From the NCBI GenBank assembly GCA_937900135.1, contig CALCDJ010000059.1, forward strand, positions 1 to 64,000: a stretch of DNA of 64,000 nt. The letters run 5' to 3'. The stretch comes from an uncultured Blautia sp. (lineage in GTDB: Bacteria > Bacillota > Clostridia > Lachnospirales > Lachnospiraceae). The notes under the pieces are model-generated. The model had not been told where the DNA came from, did no database searches, and saw only the letters and a program-made list of their open reading frames with translations. Below, piece after piece: positions 23,430-31,343 of this stretch. The position numbers and the translations under genes are program-made. The first letter of the stretch is position 1, and every line of letters begins with the position of its first letter.

Positions 23430-23784
23430 TGCGCAAGCAGGCCAGGTGATCGCGGCTGCACAGACGAAAGGGTGCAGACGAGGAAAGTCCGGGCTTCGCA
23501 GGGCAGGATGCCGGATAACGTCCGGTGGAGGTGACTCCCAGACCAGTGCAACAGAAATAAACCGCCTCATTTTTTGAGGTAAGGGTGGAAAGGCAGTGTA
23601 AGAGACTACCGCCGTTCTGGTAACAGGACGGGCACATGTAAACTCCATTCGAAGCAAGACCGAAAAGAAAGCGATACGGCTGCCCGTCGTGCTTTCAGGT
23701 GGGTCGCTTGAGCCGTCTGGCAACGGACGGTCTAGATAGATGATCACTCAACGACATAACCCGGCTTATCGGTCTGCTTGCGCA
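23430..23784 (+). ncRNA. rnpB: RNase P RNA
   Basis: The catalytic RNA of RNase P, which matures tRNA 5' ends. The 5' terminus (tgcgcaagcagg) pairs with the 3' terminus (cgcttgcgca-type arm at 23773-23784) as helix P1. The conserved core GAGGAAAGTCCGGGCT (about 23480-23495), the ACAGAAATAAACCGCC-type region and the 3' CGACATAACCCGGCTTATCGG element are present. The length of about 355 nt fits a bacterial RNA; the type A/B subclass was not resolved by eye. Confidence 0.95.
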
Positions 23785-23810
23785 TAAAAATGAATCAGAG
23801 AAATCAATAA

Positions 23811-23838
23811 CGCCCCGGAAATTCCGGGGCGTATTTTT
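23811..23838. terminator. Shared terminator between rnpB and pyrI
   Basis: CGCCCCGGAA (23811-23820) pairs with TTCCGGGGCG (23822-23831), followed by TATTTTT. It ends rnpB; on the other strand it lies just past the pyrI stop and could serve both. Confidence 0.85.
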
Positions 23839-23853
23839 GGGGGAAAATTTAAA

Positions 23854-24291
23854 TTATTTGTTTCGTTTGCCTCTGTATTTCTCTTCACAGTATTTGCAGC
23901 GGTATACTTCTTTTTCCGGGTCTGCCAGGAAGAAGATGTGGTCCAGTCCCTGCTCAATGGAAGTGATGCAGCGAGGATTTTTGCATTTGATCACATTGGT
24001 GATCTGCTTTGGAAGAGATAATTCTTTTTTGTCTACGATCTTCTCATCTTTGATGATGTTTACGGTGATGTTGTGATCAATAAAACCAAGAATATCCAGA
24101 TCCAGTTCATCAATAGGGCATTCCACCTTGATGATGTCTTTTTTGCCCATCTTATTGCTTCGTGCATTTTTGATGATGGCAACAGTACAATCCAGTTTGT
24201 CCAGGTTCAGGTCATGGTAAATGGTCATGGCCTTTCCTGCTTTGATATGGTCTAAAACATAACCTTCCCGAAGTGCTCCAACGTTTAACAT
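23854..24291 (-). CDS. pyrI: Aspartate carbamoyltransferase regulatory chain
   Basis: The regulatory subunit of ATCase. The N-terminal allosteric nucleotide-binding domain begins MLNVGALREGYVLDHI. The C-terminal zinc domain keeps four Cys as CKNPRC near residue 108 and CKYCEEK near 135. It holds the catalytic trimers together and confers nucleotide control. Its ATG overlaps the end of pyrB by 7 bp (24285-24291), so the two are translationally coupled. Length (145 aa) is typical. The rest of the pyrimidine pathway is not in this window. Confidence 0.95.
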   Translation of the reverse strand: MLNVGALREGYVLDHIKAGKAMTIYHDLNLDKLDCTVAIIKNARSNKMGKKDIIKVECPIDELDLDILGFIDHNITVNIIKDEKIVDKKELSLPKQITNVIKCKNPRCITSIEQGLDHIFFLADPEKEVYRCKYCEEKYRGKRNK

Positions 24292-25208
24292 GTTACATCC
24301 ACCTCCAGTAATGTGAGAATCAGTGCCATTCTTACATAAACACCGTACTGAGCCTGTTTGAAATAAGCGGCTCTCGGGTCATCGTCTACTTCCACTGCGA
24401 TTTCGTTGACACGTGGAAGGGGATGAAGAATGTACATATCTTCTTTGGCAAGTTCCATTTTCTGTTTGTCCAGTATGTAGAAGTCTTTCATACGAACATA
24501 GTCTTCCTCATTGAAGAAACGTTCCTTCTGCACACGGGTCATATACAGGATATCCAGAGAAGGAAGGGCGTCTTCCAGACGTTCCACCTCTGTGAATTCT
24601 ACATGGTTTTTATTCAGGACGTCCTCACGGATGTAGCTTGGAATACGAAGCTCTTCCGGAGAAATCAGAACAAATTTTACATTTTCGTAACGAACCAGAG
24701 CCTCGATGAGAGAGTGTACGGTACGTCCGAATTTCAGGTCGCCACAAAGACCGATGGTGATATTGTTCAGGCGTCCTTTCAGGGAACGGATGGTAAGAAG
24801 GTCTGTAAGTGTCTGGGTAGGATGCTGGTGACCGCCGTCTCCTGCATTGATTACCGGAATATCGGATGCCATGGAAGCAACCAACGGAGCGCCTTCCTTG
24901 GGATGACGCATAGCGCAGATGTCTGCGTAACCGGATGTTACACGAATGGTATCTGCAACACTCTCACCTTTGGCTGCGGAACTGGAATCTGCAGAGGAGA
25001 AACCTAAAACATTTCCACCCAGATTCATCATAGCAGCTTCAAAACTTAAACGGGTACGTGTGCTTGGTTCGTAGAATAAGGTTGCAAGTTTTTTACCGTC
25101 ACAGGTATGTGCGTATTTTTTTGGATTTTTTTCAATGTCGTTGGCCAGATCCAAAAGCTTATCAAGCTCTTCTACAGAAAAGTCCAACGGGCTCATTAAG
25201 TGTCTCAT
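24285..25208 (-). CDS. pyrB: Aspartate carbamoyltransferase catalytic chain
   Basis: ATCase catalytic subunit, which joins carbamoyl phosphate to aspartate in the first committed pyrimidine step. The carbamoyl-phosphate motif FYEPSTRTRLSFE lies near residue 48 and the aspartate-side HPLPRVNEI near residue 262. A GGAGG site precedes the ATG. It is transcribed with pyrI from the promoter at 25296-25324, with an 80-nt leader containing a weak terminator-like hairpin. Confidence 0.96.
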   Translation of the reverse strand: MRHLMSPLDFSVEELDKLLDLANDIEKNPKKYAHTCDGKKLATLFYEPSTRTRLSFEAAMMNLGGNVLGFSSADSSSAAKGESVADTIRVTSGYADICAMRHPKEGAPLVASMASDIPVINAGDGGHQHPTQTLTDLLTIRSLKGRLNNITIGLCGDLKFGRTVHSLIEALVRYENVKFVLISPEELRIPSYIREDVLNKNHVEFTEVERLEDALPSLDILYMTRVQKERFFNEEDYVRMKDFYILDKQKMELAKEDMYILHPLPRVNEIAVEVDDDPRAAYFKQAQYGVYVRMALILTLLEVDVTC

Positions 25209-25237
25209 GTCATACCTCCATTTGATTGATAGAGAAG

Positions 25238-25281
25238 TGAATACGGCCTCAAAATGGGCAAAAAAAATTTGTCAGCCGCAA
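25238..25281 (-). promoter_or_regulatory. Possible attenuator in the pyrB leader
   Basis: On the minus strand GGAATTTG and CAAATTTT, separated by cggctga, form an 8-bp AU/GU-rich hairpin followed by more T residues. It lies between the promoter and the pyrB start. It is weak and could be a pyrimidine-sensitive attenuator; no PyrR-binding consensus was recognised. Confidence 0.3.
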
Positions 25282-25295
25282 ATTCCTTATTTATC

Positions 25296-25324
25296 ATCAT
25301 ATAATATCAGGAGCATTTTTTCAA
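25296..25324 (-). promoter_or_regulatory. Promoter of pyrBI
   Basis: Read on the minus strand: TTGAAA (25324-25319), a 17-bp spacer, TATGAT (25301-25296). Confidence 0.75.
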
Positions 25325-25426
25325 GAAATTTTGAAGCATTTTTCTATATTTTTACATTCTGTAGGGGAAAGTGAAGGGGTTTGCCAAAGAATATTGTCAC
25401 AAAAAGAGACTTTCCCCCGTTTCTGG

Positions 25427-25837
25427 TCAGGATTTTTTGGTGGATGGAACCCTTTTGGTGTGCCGCAGAAGCTGTTCAAACAGAAGTCCGGTCACAAACC
25501 AGACAGGCATGTAATCCAGCCGGATCACTCCTTTGTAATGGTAAGGACTGTGGCTGTAATCCCAGGGACACATATGAAAATGCTTTAAGAAAGAACCGCT
25601 GGAAAACTCGGCGGCGTAAATGCCTGTGGTGTAGATACAGCCTCTCAGAAAAACAGGAAGGGAGGAGATCTTCTGATAAACAGGTCCGATCAGGGCAGCG
25701 CATCCGTAAATGGGAAACATCAGGAGAGAGGTCTTACCGGTCATGGTGGGTTCTCCGGACAAAAGAGCATGGAAACCGGTCCAGAAAATTTCCAGGCACC
25801 ATCCGGCAGAGCCGCATAAAAGAAAGTTTTGTTTCAT
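25427..25837 (-). CDS. Small multi-pass membrane protein (putative ABC-transporter type IV family, PF06541 type)
   Basis: The 136-residue protein carries the family pattern GSAGWCLEIFWTG near the N-terminus, FPIYGCAALIGP near 43, RGCIYTTGIYAAEF near 66, CPWDYS near 88 and LDYMPVWF near 105. Three to four hydrophobic segments are seen. The family is found in Firmicutes and named as putative ABC permease without biochemical proof; no ATPase partner is adjacent. ATG 25837 is chosen, preceded on the minus strand by AAGGAGCG. It lies between pyrB and folC, divergent from the latter. Confidence 0.75.
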   Translation of the reverse strand: MKQNFLLCGSAGWCLEIFWTGFHALLSGEPTMTGKTSLLMFPIYGCAALIGPVYQKISSLPVFLRGCIYTTGIYAAEFSSGSFLKHFHMCPWDYSHSPYHYKGVIRLDYMPVWFVTGLLFEQLLRHTKRVPSTKKS

Positions 25838-25891
25838 AGCAGCGCTCCTTATATTTAACAAAAATTTTACCTGATTCTAGTATTCCCCGCC

Positions 25892-25920
25892 TTGAAAAAA
25901 TAATACATGTAAGCTATAAT
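25892..25920 (+). promoter_or_regulatory. Promoter of the folC-pheA-ppk run
   Basis: TTGAAA (25892-25897), a 17-bp spacer and TATAAT (25915-25920), about 90 bp before folC. Confidence 0.8.
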
Positions 25921-26009
25921 GAGAACACTTAATGAATTTTGAATGGTAAAGCGGAAAACTGCGCATTTCTGTTTAGAATTCATGGAAAATACAACAGAGG
26001 AGCAGGATC

Positions 26010-27296
26010 ATGAATTACGAAGAAAGCAGGGCATATATCGAAGATGCACAAAAATACGGAAGTGTTCTCGGTCTTTCCAACATGAGGGAAATGATGAACC
26101 GTCTGGGAAATCCCCAGGATCGTCTTTCTTATGTCCACGTAGCCGGAACGAATGGCAAGGGTTCGGTGATCGCTTATTTATATAGTACGCTGTCTGGCGC
26201 CGGATATAAGGTGGGAAGATATATTTCACCCACGTTGTATTCTTATCGGGAGCGGATGGAGACAGCAGGAGTCCCGGTGAGCCGGGAAAAATTTGCCGCA
26301 TATCTGACACAGGTTGCCAGGGTTATTGAGACAATGACCAGTGAAGGACTTCCCCACCCCACCCCATTTGAAATCGAAACGGCGGTGGCCTTTTTATTTT
26401 TTGCAGATGAGGAATGTGATCTGGTGCTTTTGGAGGTGGGAATGGGCGGAAGCCTGGATGCCACCAATATCATTCACGCTCCGGCGCTTGCTGTGCTGGT
26501 GTCAGTCAGTATGGATCATCTTTCCTTCCTTGGAAACACGCTGGGAGAAATTGCGGAGAAAAAGGCTGGAATCATAAAAAAAGGCTGCCGCATGGTAACA
26601 ACCCCTCAGAAAAAAGAGGCTGAGGAAGCAATCCGGGATCGCTGCAGAGAAGAGGGGGTATCTTATTGTCAGGCGCACCCGGAACTGGCTCAGGTAAAAA
26701 AAGAAGATTACCTGGGGCAGACTTTTACCTTTGAGGGAGAAACCTACGAGATTCCTCTGGCAGGAGTTTACCAGATTGAAAACGCAGTTCTGGCGCTGGA
26801 AGCCTTGAAGATTTTGGAAGAACAGGGATATCACACCACGGAAGAACAGAGAAAGGAAGGGTTAAAGACCACCAGCTGGACAGGTCGTTTTACCGTAATC
26901 CATCGTTCGCCCCTGATGATTGTGGACGGCGCTCATAATGCAGCGGCAGCAGAGCGGCTGGAAGCATCCATTCGCCATTATTTTGGAGGAAAAAAACTGT
27001 ACTATATTATGGGAACCTTCCGGGATAAGGATTACAGAAGCATCATAAAGAAAACTGCATCTTATGCAGAAGAAATTTTTACCATTGCCACACCTGGAAA
27101 TCCCCGCGCGCTTCCGGCAGAGGAACTGGCCCGTGAGGTGGAAAAGATAAACCCAAAGGTACAGGCGCAGGATAGTATTTCCAAAGCAGTGGAACATGCC
27201 TTTGCTCTTGCCGGACCAGAGGATGTGATCCTGGCATTTGGCTCTCTGTCATTTATTGGAGAGCTTACCAGAGTCGTGGAAAACAGAGAAGTGTGA
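26010..27296 (+). CDS. folC: Folylpolyglutamate synthase / dihydrofolate synthase
   Basis: A Mur-ligase-type ATPase that adds glutamate to folates (and possibly to dihydropteroate). The P-loop VAGTNGKGSV is near residue 46, the family motif FEIETAVAFLFF near residue 116, and VDGAHNAAAAERL near residue 308. Length (428 aa) is normal. The GAGGAG site precedes ATG 26010. First gene of a run folC-pheA-DUF815-ppx-ppk with gaps of under 25 bp. Confidence 0.93.
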   Translation: MNYEESRAYIEDAQKYGSVLGLSNMREMMNRLGNPQDRLSYVHVAGTNGKGSVIAYLYSTLSGAGYKVGRYISPTLYSYRERMETAGVPVSREKFAAYLTQVARVIETMTSEGLPHPTPFEIETAVAFLFFADEECDLVLLEVGMGGSLDATNIIHAPALAVLVSVSMDHLSFLGNTLGEIAEKKAGIIKKGCRMVTTPQKKEAEEAIRDRCREEGVSYCQAHPELAQVKKEDYLGQTFTFEGETYEIPLAGVYQIENAVLALEALKILEEQGYHTTEEQRKEGLKTTSWTGRFTVIHRSPLMIVDGAHNAAAAERLEASIRHYFGGKKLYYIMGTFRDKDYRSIIKKTASYAEEIFTIATPGNPRALPAEELAREVEKINPKVQAQDSISKAVEHAFALAGPEDVILAFGSLSFIGELTRVVENREV

Positions 27297-27309
27297 GGAA
27301 AATGAACAG

Positions 27310-28461
27310 ATGACAGATTTGCAGGAATGCAGAAAAGAGATTGACAGAATTGATAAGGAACTGCTGCGCCTGTTTGAAGAACGGATGCAGGTGTGCGAAG
27401 CTGTGGCAGAGTACAAAATTACAACGGGGAAACAGGTTCTGGACCCCAAAAGAGAACAGGAAAAACTCAAAGCAGTAAGCAAGGCGGCCCATGGAGCCTT
27501 TAATGCGCGGGGAGCCCAGGAGATGTTTCAGCAGATCATGGCGATCAGCCGGAAACGGCAGTATCAGCTTCTGACGGAACATGGAGTGGAAGAAGCTTCT
27601 GATTTTCAGATGGTGGATGCCCTGGAACTTACCCATGCGAACGTGGTATTTCAGGGAGTAGAAGGCGCATACAGCTACGCGGCCATGCATGCATATTTCG
27701 GAGAAGAGATCAGAAGTTATCATGTAAAAACCTGGAGAGATGCCATGGAAGAAGTGGCGGAAGGACGCGCAGATTATGCCGTTCTTCCCATCGAAAACTC
27801 TACAGCAGGAATTGTGGCAGATATTTATGATCTTCTCACAGAGTATGCCCTTTATATTGTGGGAGAACAGATCATTCCGGTGGAGCATGTGCTCCTTGGG
27901 CTTCCAGGAAGCCGAATCGAAGAAATTCAGACGGTGTTTTCCCATCCTCAGGGACTGGCACAGTGCAAAAAATATCTGGAAAGCCATGAAAACTGGAAAA
28001 AAGCAGCAGCAGAAAATACTGCGGGAGCAGCCAAAAAGATTCTGGAGAATCAGGACAGAACCCAGGCGGCAATTGCCAGCCGTCAGGCAGGAGACATGTT
28101 CGGACTTTCTGTTCTGGAGGAACAGATTTGTGACAGTGGGCAGAATGTAACCCGGTTTATTATTGTGGGAAGGGAAGCTGTATTTGTAAAAAATGCAGGA
28201 AAAGTCAGCGTATGCTTTGAACAGCCTCATGAAACCGGTTCTCTTTATGACATGCTTTCCCACATTATTTACAACGGTTTGAATATGACCAAGATTGAAT
28301 CCCGTCCCATTCCCGGAAAAAACTGGGAGTATCGTTTCTTTGTGGATTTTGAAGGAAATTTAAAAGACAGCGCTGTAAAAAATGCCCTGCGGGGTCTGGA
28401 AGCAGAATCGAGAAGAATGCGAATCCTTGGAAATTATGAATTGTACAAGGAGGAAGTCTGA
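27310..28461 (+). CDS. pheA: Bifunctional chorismate mutase / prephenate dehydratase (P-protein)
   Basis: Converts chorismate via prephenate to phenylpyruvate for phenylalanine synthesis. An AroQ chorismate mutase domain covers residues 1-90 (RKEIDRIDKELLRLFEERM). The prephenate dehydratase domain runs from about 110 to 290, with FQGVEGAYSYAA, LPIENSTAG and the catalytic-region motif NVTRFIIVG. A C-terminal ACT domain carries the ESRP motif for phenylalanine feedback (IESRPIP near 337). ATG 27310 is chosen because the mutase domain begins there; the frame stays open upstream inside folC. The stop overlaps the next start as TGATG. Confidence 0.95.
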   Translation: MTDLQECRKEIDRIDKELLRLFEERMQVCEAVAEYKITTGKQVLDPKREQEKLKAVSKAAHGAFNARGAQEMFQQIMAISRKRQYQLLTEHGVEEASDFQMVDALELTHANVVFQGVEGAYSYAAMHAYFGEEIRSYHVKTWRDAMEEVAEGRADYAVLPIENSTAGIVADIYDLLTEYALYIVGEQIIPVEHVLLGLPGSRIEEIQTVFSHPQGLAQCKKYLESHENWKKAAAENTAGAAKKILENQDRTQAAIASRQAGDMFGLSVLEEQICDSGQNVTRFIIVGREAVFVKNAGKVSVCFEQPHETGSLYDMLSHIIYNGLNMTKIESRPIPGKNWEYRFFVDFEGNLKDSAVKNALRGLEAESRRMRILGNYELYKEEV

Positions 28462-29768
28462 TGGGAAAAATAGAAGCTTGTGTGCTGTATCGTGATTTTG
28501 AAAACAGAGAGATCCTGGAAAAGATGACAGAACTGATGGATCTCTGGAAGATGGACGAACAGCTTTTGAGAGAAAAAGAAGAGGAGTATTTTTATTGCCT
28601 GAATAAGCTGGCAGAAATGGCAGACGCCTATGGCTTTTCCGGCAATCTCTGGCATAATTATCTTACCTATTTACTGGTGAATCATGAAAATGCCTTCAGC
28701 ACAGCCTGTGAAATCCGCGGGGCAGTGGAAGGAAGCATCAATCTTCTGGCAGAACATGATTTTCAGATTTTTAAGGAACTGTATGCCTTTGACCTGTCTG
28801 TGTTTGATCAGGTATTTCAAGTGCAGTTAAGCCATGTGTTCTGCGACTATCAAAATGCCGATGGAAGTGGAAAGATGTTTAACAAACGTATCCGTGACAG
28901 GATTTCCACCATGAGCCGGACGCTGGCTGAGGCGAAAAGCGTTTCTGAATTTCAGGAGGACATGGTACAGTTCTATAAGGATTTTGGCGTGGGTAAGCTG
29001 GGCTTACATAAAGCCTTCCGAATTACTCATGATAAAGAAGGACAGGTGGTGATCGAACCGATTACCAGGATTGCCCATGTTCGCTTAGAGGATCTGGTGG
29101 GGTATGAAATTCCCAAAAAACAGCTCATCGAAAATACCGAAGCCTTTGTGCGGGGAAGAAAAGCCAATAACTGTTTGCTGTTTGGGGATGCGGGAACAGG
29201 GAAATCTTCCAGTATTAAGGGGATCCTGAATCGTTACTATGAAGAAGGTCTTCGCGTGATCGAAGTGTACAAGCACCAGTTTCAGGATTTGAATGAGGTG
29301 ATTGCCCAGATCAAAAACAGAAATTACAAATTTATCATTTACATGGACGATTTGTCCTTTGAAGAATTTGAAATTGAATATAAATATCTGAAGGCAGTGA
29401 TCGAAGGAGGGCTGGAAAAGAAGCCGGACAACATTCTGATTTATGCGACCAGCAACCGGAGACATCTGGTAAGAGAACGGGCTTCGGACAAACTGGAGCT
29501 TATGGACCAGGACGATCTTCATTCTTCCGATACGGTACAGGAGAAGCTGTCTTTGGTTTATCGTTTTGGTGTGCGGATTTATTTTGGCGCGCCTGGCAAA
29601 AAAGAATTTCAGAATATTGTACAGGTTCTGGCAGAACGCCACGGAATCCAGATGCCCAGAGAAGAATTGCTTCTGGAAGCCAACAAATGGGAATTATCCC
29701 ATGGCGGTCTGACAGGAAGAACCGCTCAGCAGTTTATTGATTATCTGTTGGGTATGGAGGAAAATTAA
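28461..29768 (+). CDS. DUF815 family ATP-binding protein
   Basis: A 435-residue protein of the DUF815 (PF05673) AAA+ group. The N-terminal 180 residues are helical and family-specific. The ATPase core has Walker A GDAGTGKSSSI near residue 240 and Walker B IIYMDDLSF near 290. Sensor-like YATSNRRHLV is near 330 and the C-terminal lid contains GLTGRTAQQF. Function is not known. Its position, coupled to pheA and immediately ahead of ppx and ppk, is noteworthy but may only reflect co-transcription. Confidence 0.88.
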   Translation: MGKIEACVLYRDFENREILEKMTELMDLWKMDEQLLREKEEEYFYCLNKLAEMADAYGFSGNLWHNYLTYLLVNHENAFSTACEIRGAVEGSINLLAEHDFQIFKELYAFDLSVFDQVFQVQLSHVFCDYQNADGSGKMFNKRIRDRISTMSRTLAEAKSVSEFQEDMVQFYKDFGVGKLGLHKAFRITHDKEGQVVIEPITRIAHVRLEDLVGYEIPKKQLIENTEAFVRGRKANNCLLFGDAGTGKSSSIKGILNRYYEEGLRVIEVYKHQFQDLNEVIAQIKNRNYKFIIYMDDLSFEEFEIEYKYLKAVIEGGLEKKPDNILIYATSNRRHLVRERASDKLELMDQDDLHSSDTVQEKLSLVYRFGVRIYFGAPGKKEFQNIVQVLAERHGIQMPREELLLEANKWELSHGGLTGRTAQQFIDYLLGMEEN

Positions 29769-29786
29769 AAAAAGGAGGAGAGGGTT

Positions 29787-31322
29787 ATGGCAGTATCAAC
29801 CTTTGCAGCCATTGATATCGGCTCTTATGAAGTCAGTATGAAGATTTTCGAACTTTCCAGAAAAATCGGATTCCGGGAGCTGAACTATGTGCGCCGTCGT
29901 CTGGAGCTGGGGAAAGGCACGTATTCATCTGGACGAATGGAAATGGATATGGTAGATGTGCTCTGTGAAATTCTGGGGGATTTCAAGGGGATGATGCTGG
30001 AGTTTGGGGTACAGGATTACCGTGTCTGCGCCACCAGTGTGTTTCGGGAATTGGAGAATCCCATTATCATACAGGAGCAGATTTATCAGCGTACCGGATT
30101 CCGTGTGGAAATTTTAAGTAACGCAGAACAGCATTTTCTGGGATATAAATCCATTGCGGCCATTGAATCCGGATTCAAAAAGATGATTCAGAAGGGAACC
30201 GCCATTCTGGATGTGGGAGGAGGAAGCCTCCAGGTGTCCCTGTTTGATAAGGACACACTGGTAACGACCCAGAGTCTGAAGATGGGAAGTATGCGAATCC
30301 GGGAACGATTAAAGGAACTGGAAAAAACAAGCACCCATTACGATCAGCTTATTGAGGAGTTTATCCGCAATGACTTGATGGGCTTCCAGCGATTGTATCT
30401 GAAGGATCGGGATATCAAAAATGTGATTTTGATGGGAGATTTTCTGACCGATACGATTTTCCAGGAGGAAAAGCAGGACAATATCATCACCAGAACAGAA
30501 TTTATGAAGCGTTATGAGAATACGGTGTACAAGACGGATCAGTCTCTGGCTGAGGAAATGGGCATTGATCCGGAATACGCTTCGCTGGTTATTCCAACCA
30601 TGGTTATCTGCAAGAATTTCTTGGATATCTTTAATGCGGAAGCGCTCTGGGCGCCTGGATTATCCCTGCTGGATGGTCTTGCCTACGATTTTGCAGAAAA
30701 AAATAAATTTATCAAAAGTGTACATAATTTTGAAAATGATATTCTGGTGGCTTCCAGAAATATTGCAAAGCGGTATTCCAGCGGTAAAAATCACATTCAG
30801 GGAACCACAACGCTGGCCCTGGCGATTTTTGACAGTATGAAGAAGGTTCATGGAATGGGGGCCAGGGAACGGCTGCTTCTTCAGATTGCAGTACAGCTTC
30901 ATGATTGTGGAAAATATATTAGTATGCGGGATGTGGCAGAGTGTTCTTATCGGATTATTATGGCGACAGAGATCATTGGCCTTTCCACAGAGGAGCGCCA
31001 GATTATTGCCAGCGCAGTCCGGTATAACACCACAGAATTTGTATATTATGAAAATAATGACGATGGTTCCGGTCTGGACCGGCAGAGATATCTTCTTGTA
31101 GCCAAACTCACGGCAATCTTAAGGCTGGCCAATGCCATGGACAGAAGTCATTATCAGAAGGTGGAAGGACTTCGGGCTGTGCTGAAGGATCGGGAGCTGC
31201 AGCTTGTGATTGATTCCAGAAGAGATATTTCCCTGGAACTTGGACTTTTGAAGGACAAAGTAACCTTTTTTGAAGAGGTGTTTGGCATTCGCCTTGTGCT
31301 GAGACGGAAACGAAGAATGTAG
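29787..31322 (+). CDS. ppx: Ppx/GppA-type exopolyphosphatase with HD domain
   Basis: An actin-like ASKHA fold with phosphate-binding loops AAIDIGSYEV near residue 8 and ILDVGGGSLQVSLF near residue 142. A C-terminal HD-type domain follows (VQLHDCGKYI near 369). Such enzymes release phosphate from polyphosphate or hydrolyse pppGpp. The first loop has Ser-Tyr where many members have Ser-Asn/Asp, so specificity is open. It lies 21 bp ahead of ppk, so synthesis and breakdown of polyphosphate are encoded together. An AAAGGAGGAG site precedes the ATG. Confidence 0.9.
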   Translation: MAVSTFAAIDIGSYEVSMKIFELSRKIGFRELNYVRRRLELGKGTYSSGRMEMDMVDVLCEILGDFKGMMLEFGVQDYRVCATSVFRELENPIIIQEQIYQRTGFRVEILSNAEQHFLGYKSIAAIESGFKKMIQKGTAILDVGGGSLQVSLFDKDTLVTTQSLKMGSMRIRERLKELEKTSTHYDQLIEEFIRNDLMGFQRLYLKDRDIKNVILMGDFLTDTIFQEEKQDNIITRTEFMKRYENTVYKTDQSLAEEMGIDPEYASLVIPTMVICKNFLDIFNAEALWAPGLSLLDGLAYDFAEKNKFIKSVHNFENDILVASRNIAKRYSSGKNHIQGTTTLALAIFDSMKKVHGMGARERLLLQIAVQLHDCGKYISMRDVAECSYRIIMATEIIGLSTEERQIIASAVRYNTTEFVYYENNDDGSGLDRQRYLLVAKLTAILRLANAMDRSHYQKVEGLRAVLKDRELQLVIDSRRDISLELGLLKDKVTFFEEVFGIRLVLRRKRRM

Positions 31323-31343
31323 AAATGGGAAGGAGCAGAACAC

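Noticed and set aside
25381..25839. Plus-strand frame of 152 codons opposite the small membrane protein
   Set aside because: The minus-strand frame carries the PF06541-type pattern; the plus frame is Arg-rich noise.
27265..28263. Minus-strand frame opposite pheA
   Set aside because: Shadow of the P-protein; residue composition is not protein-like.
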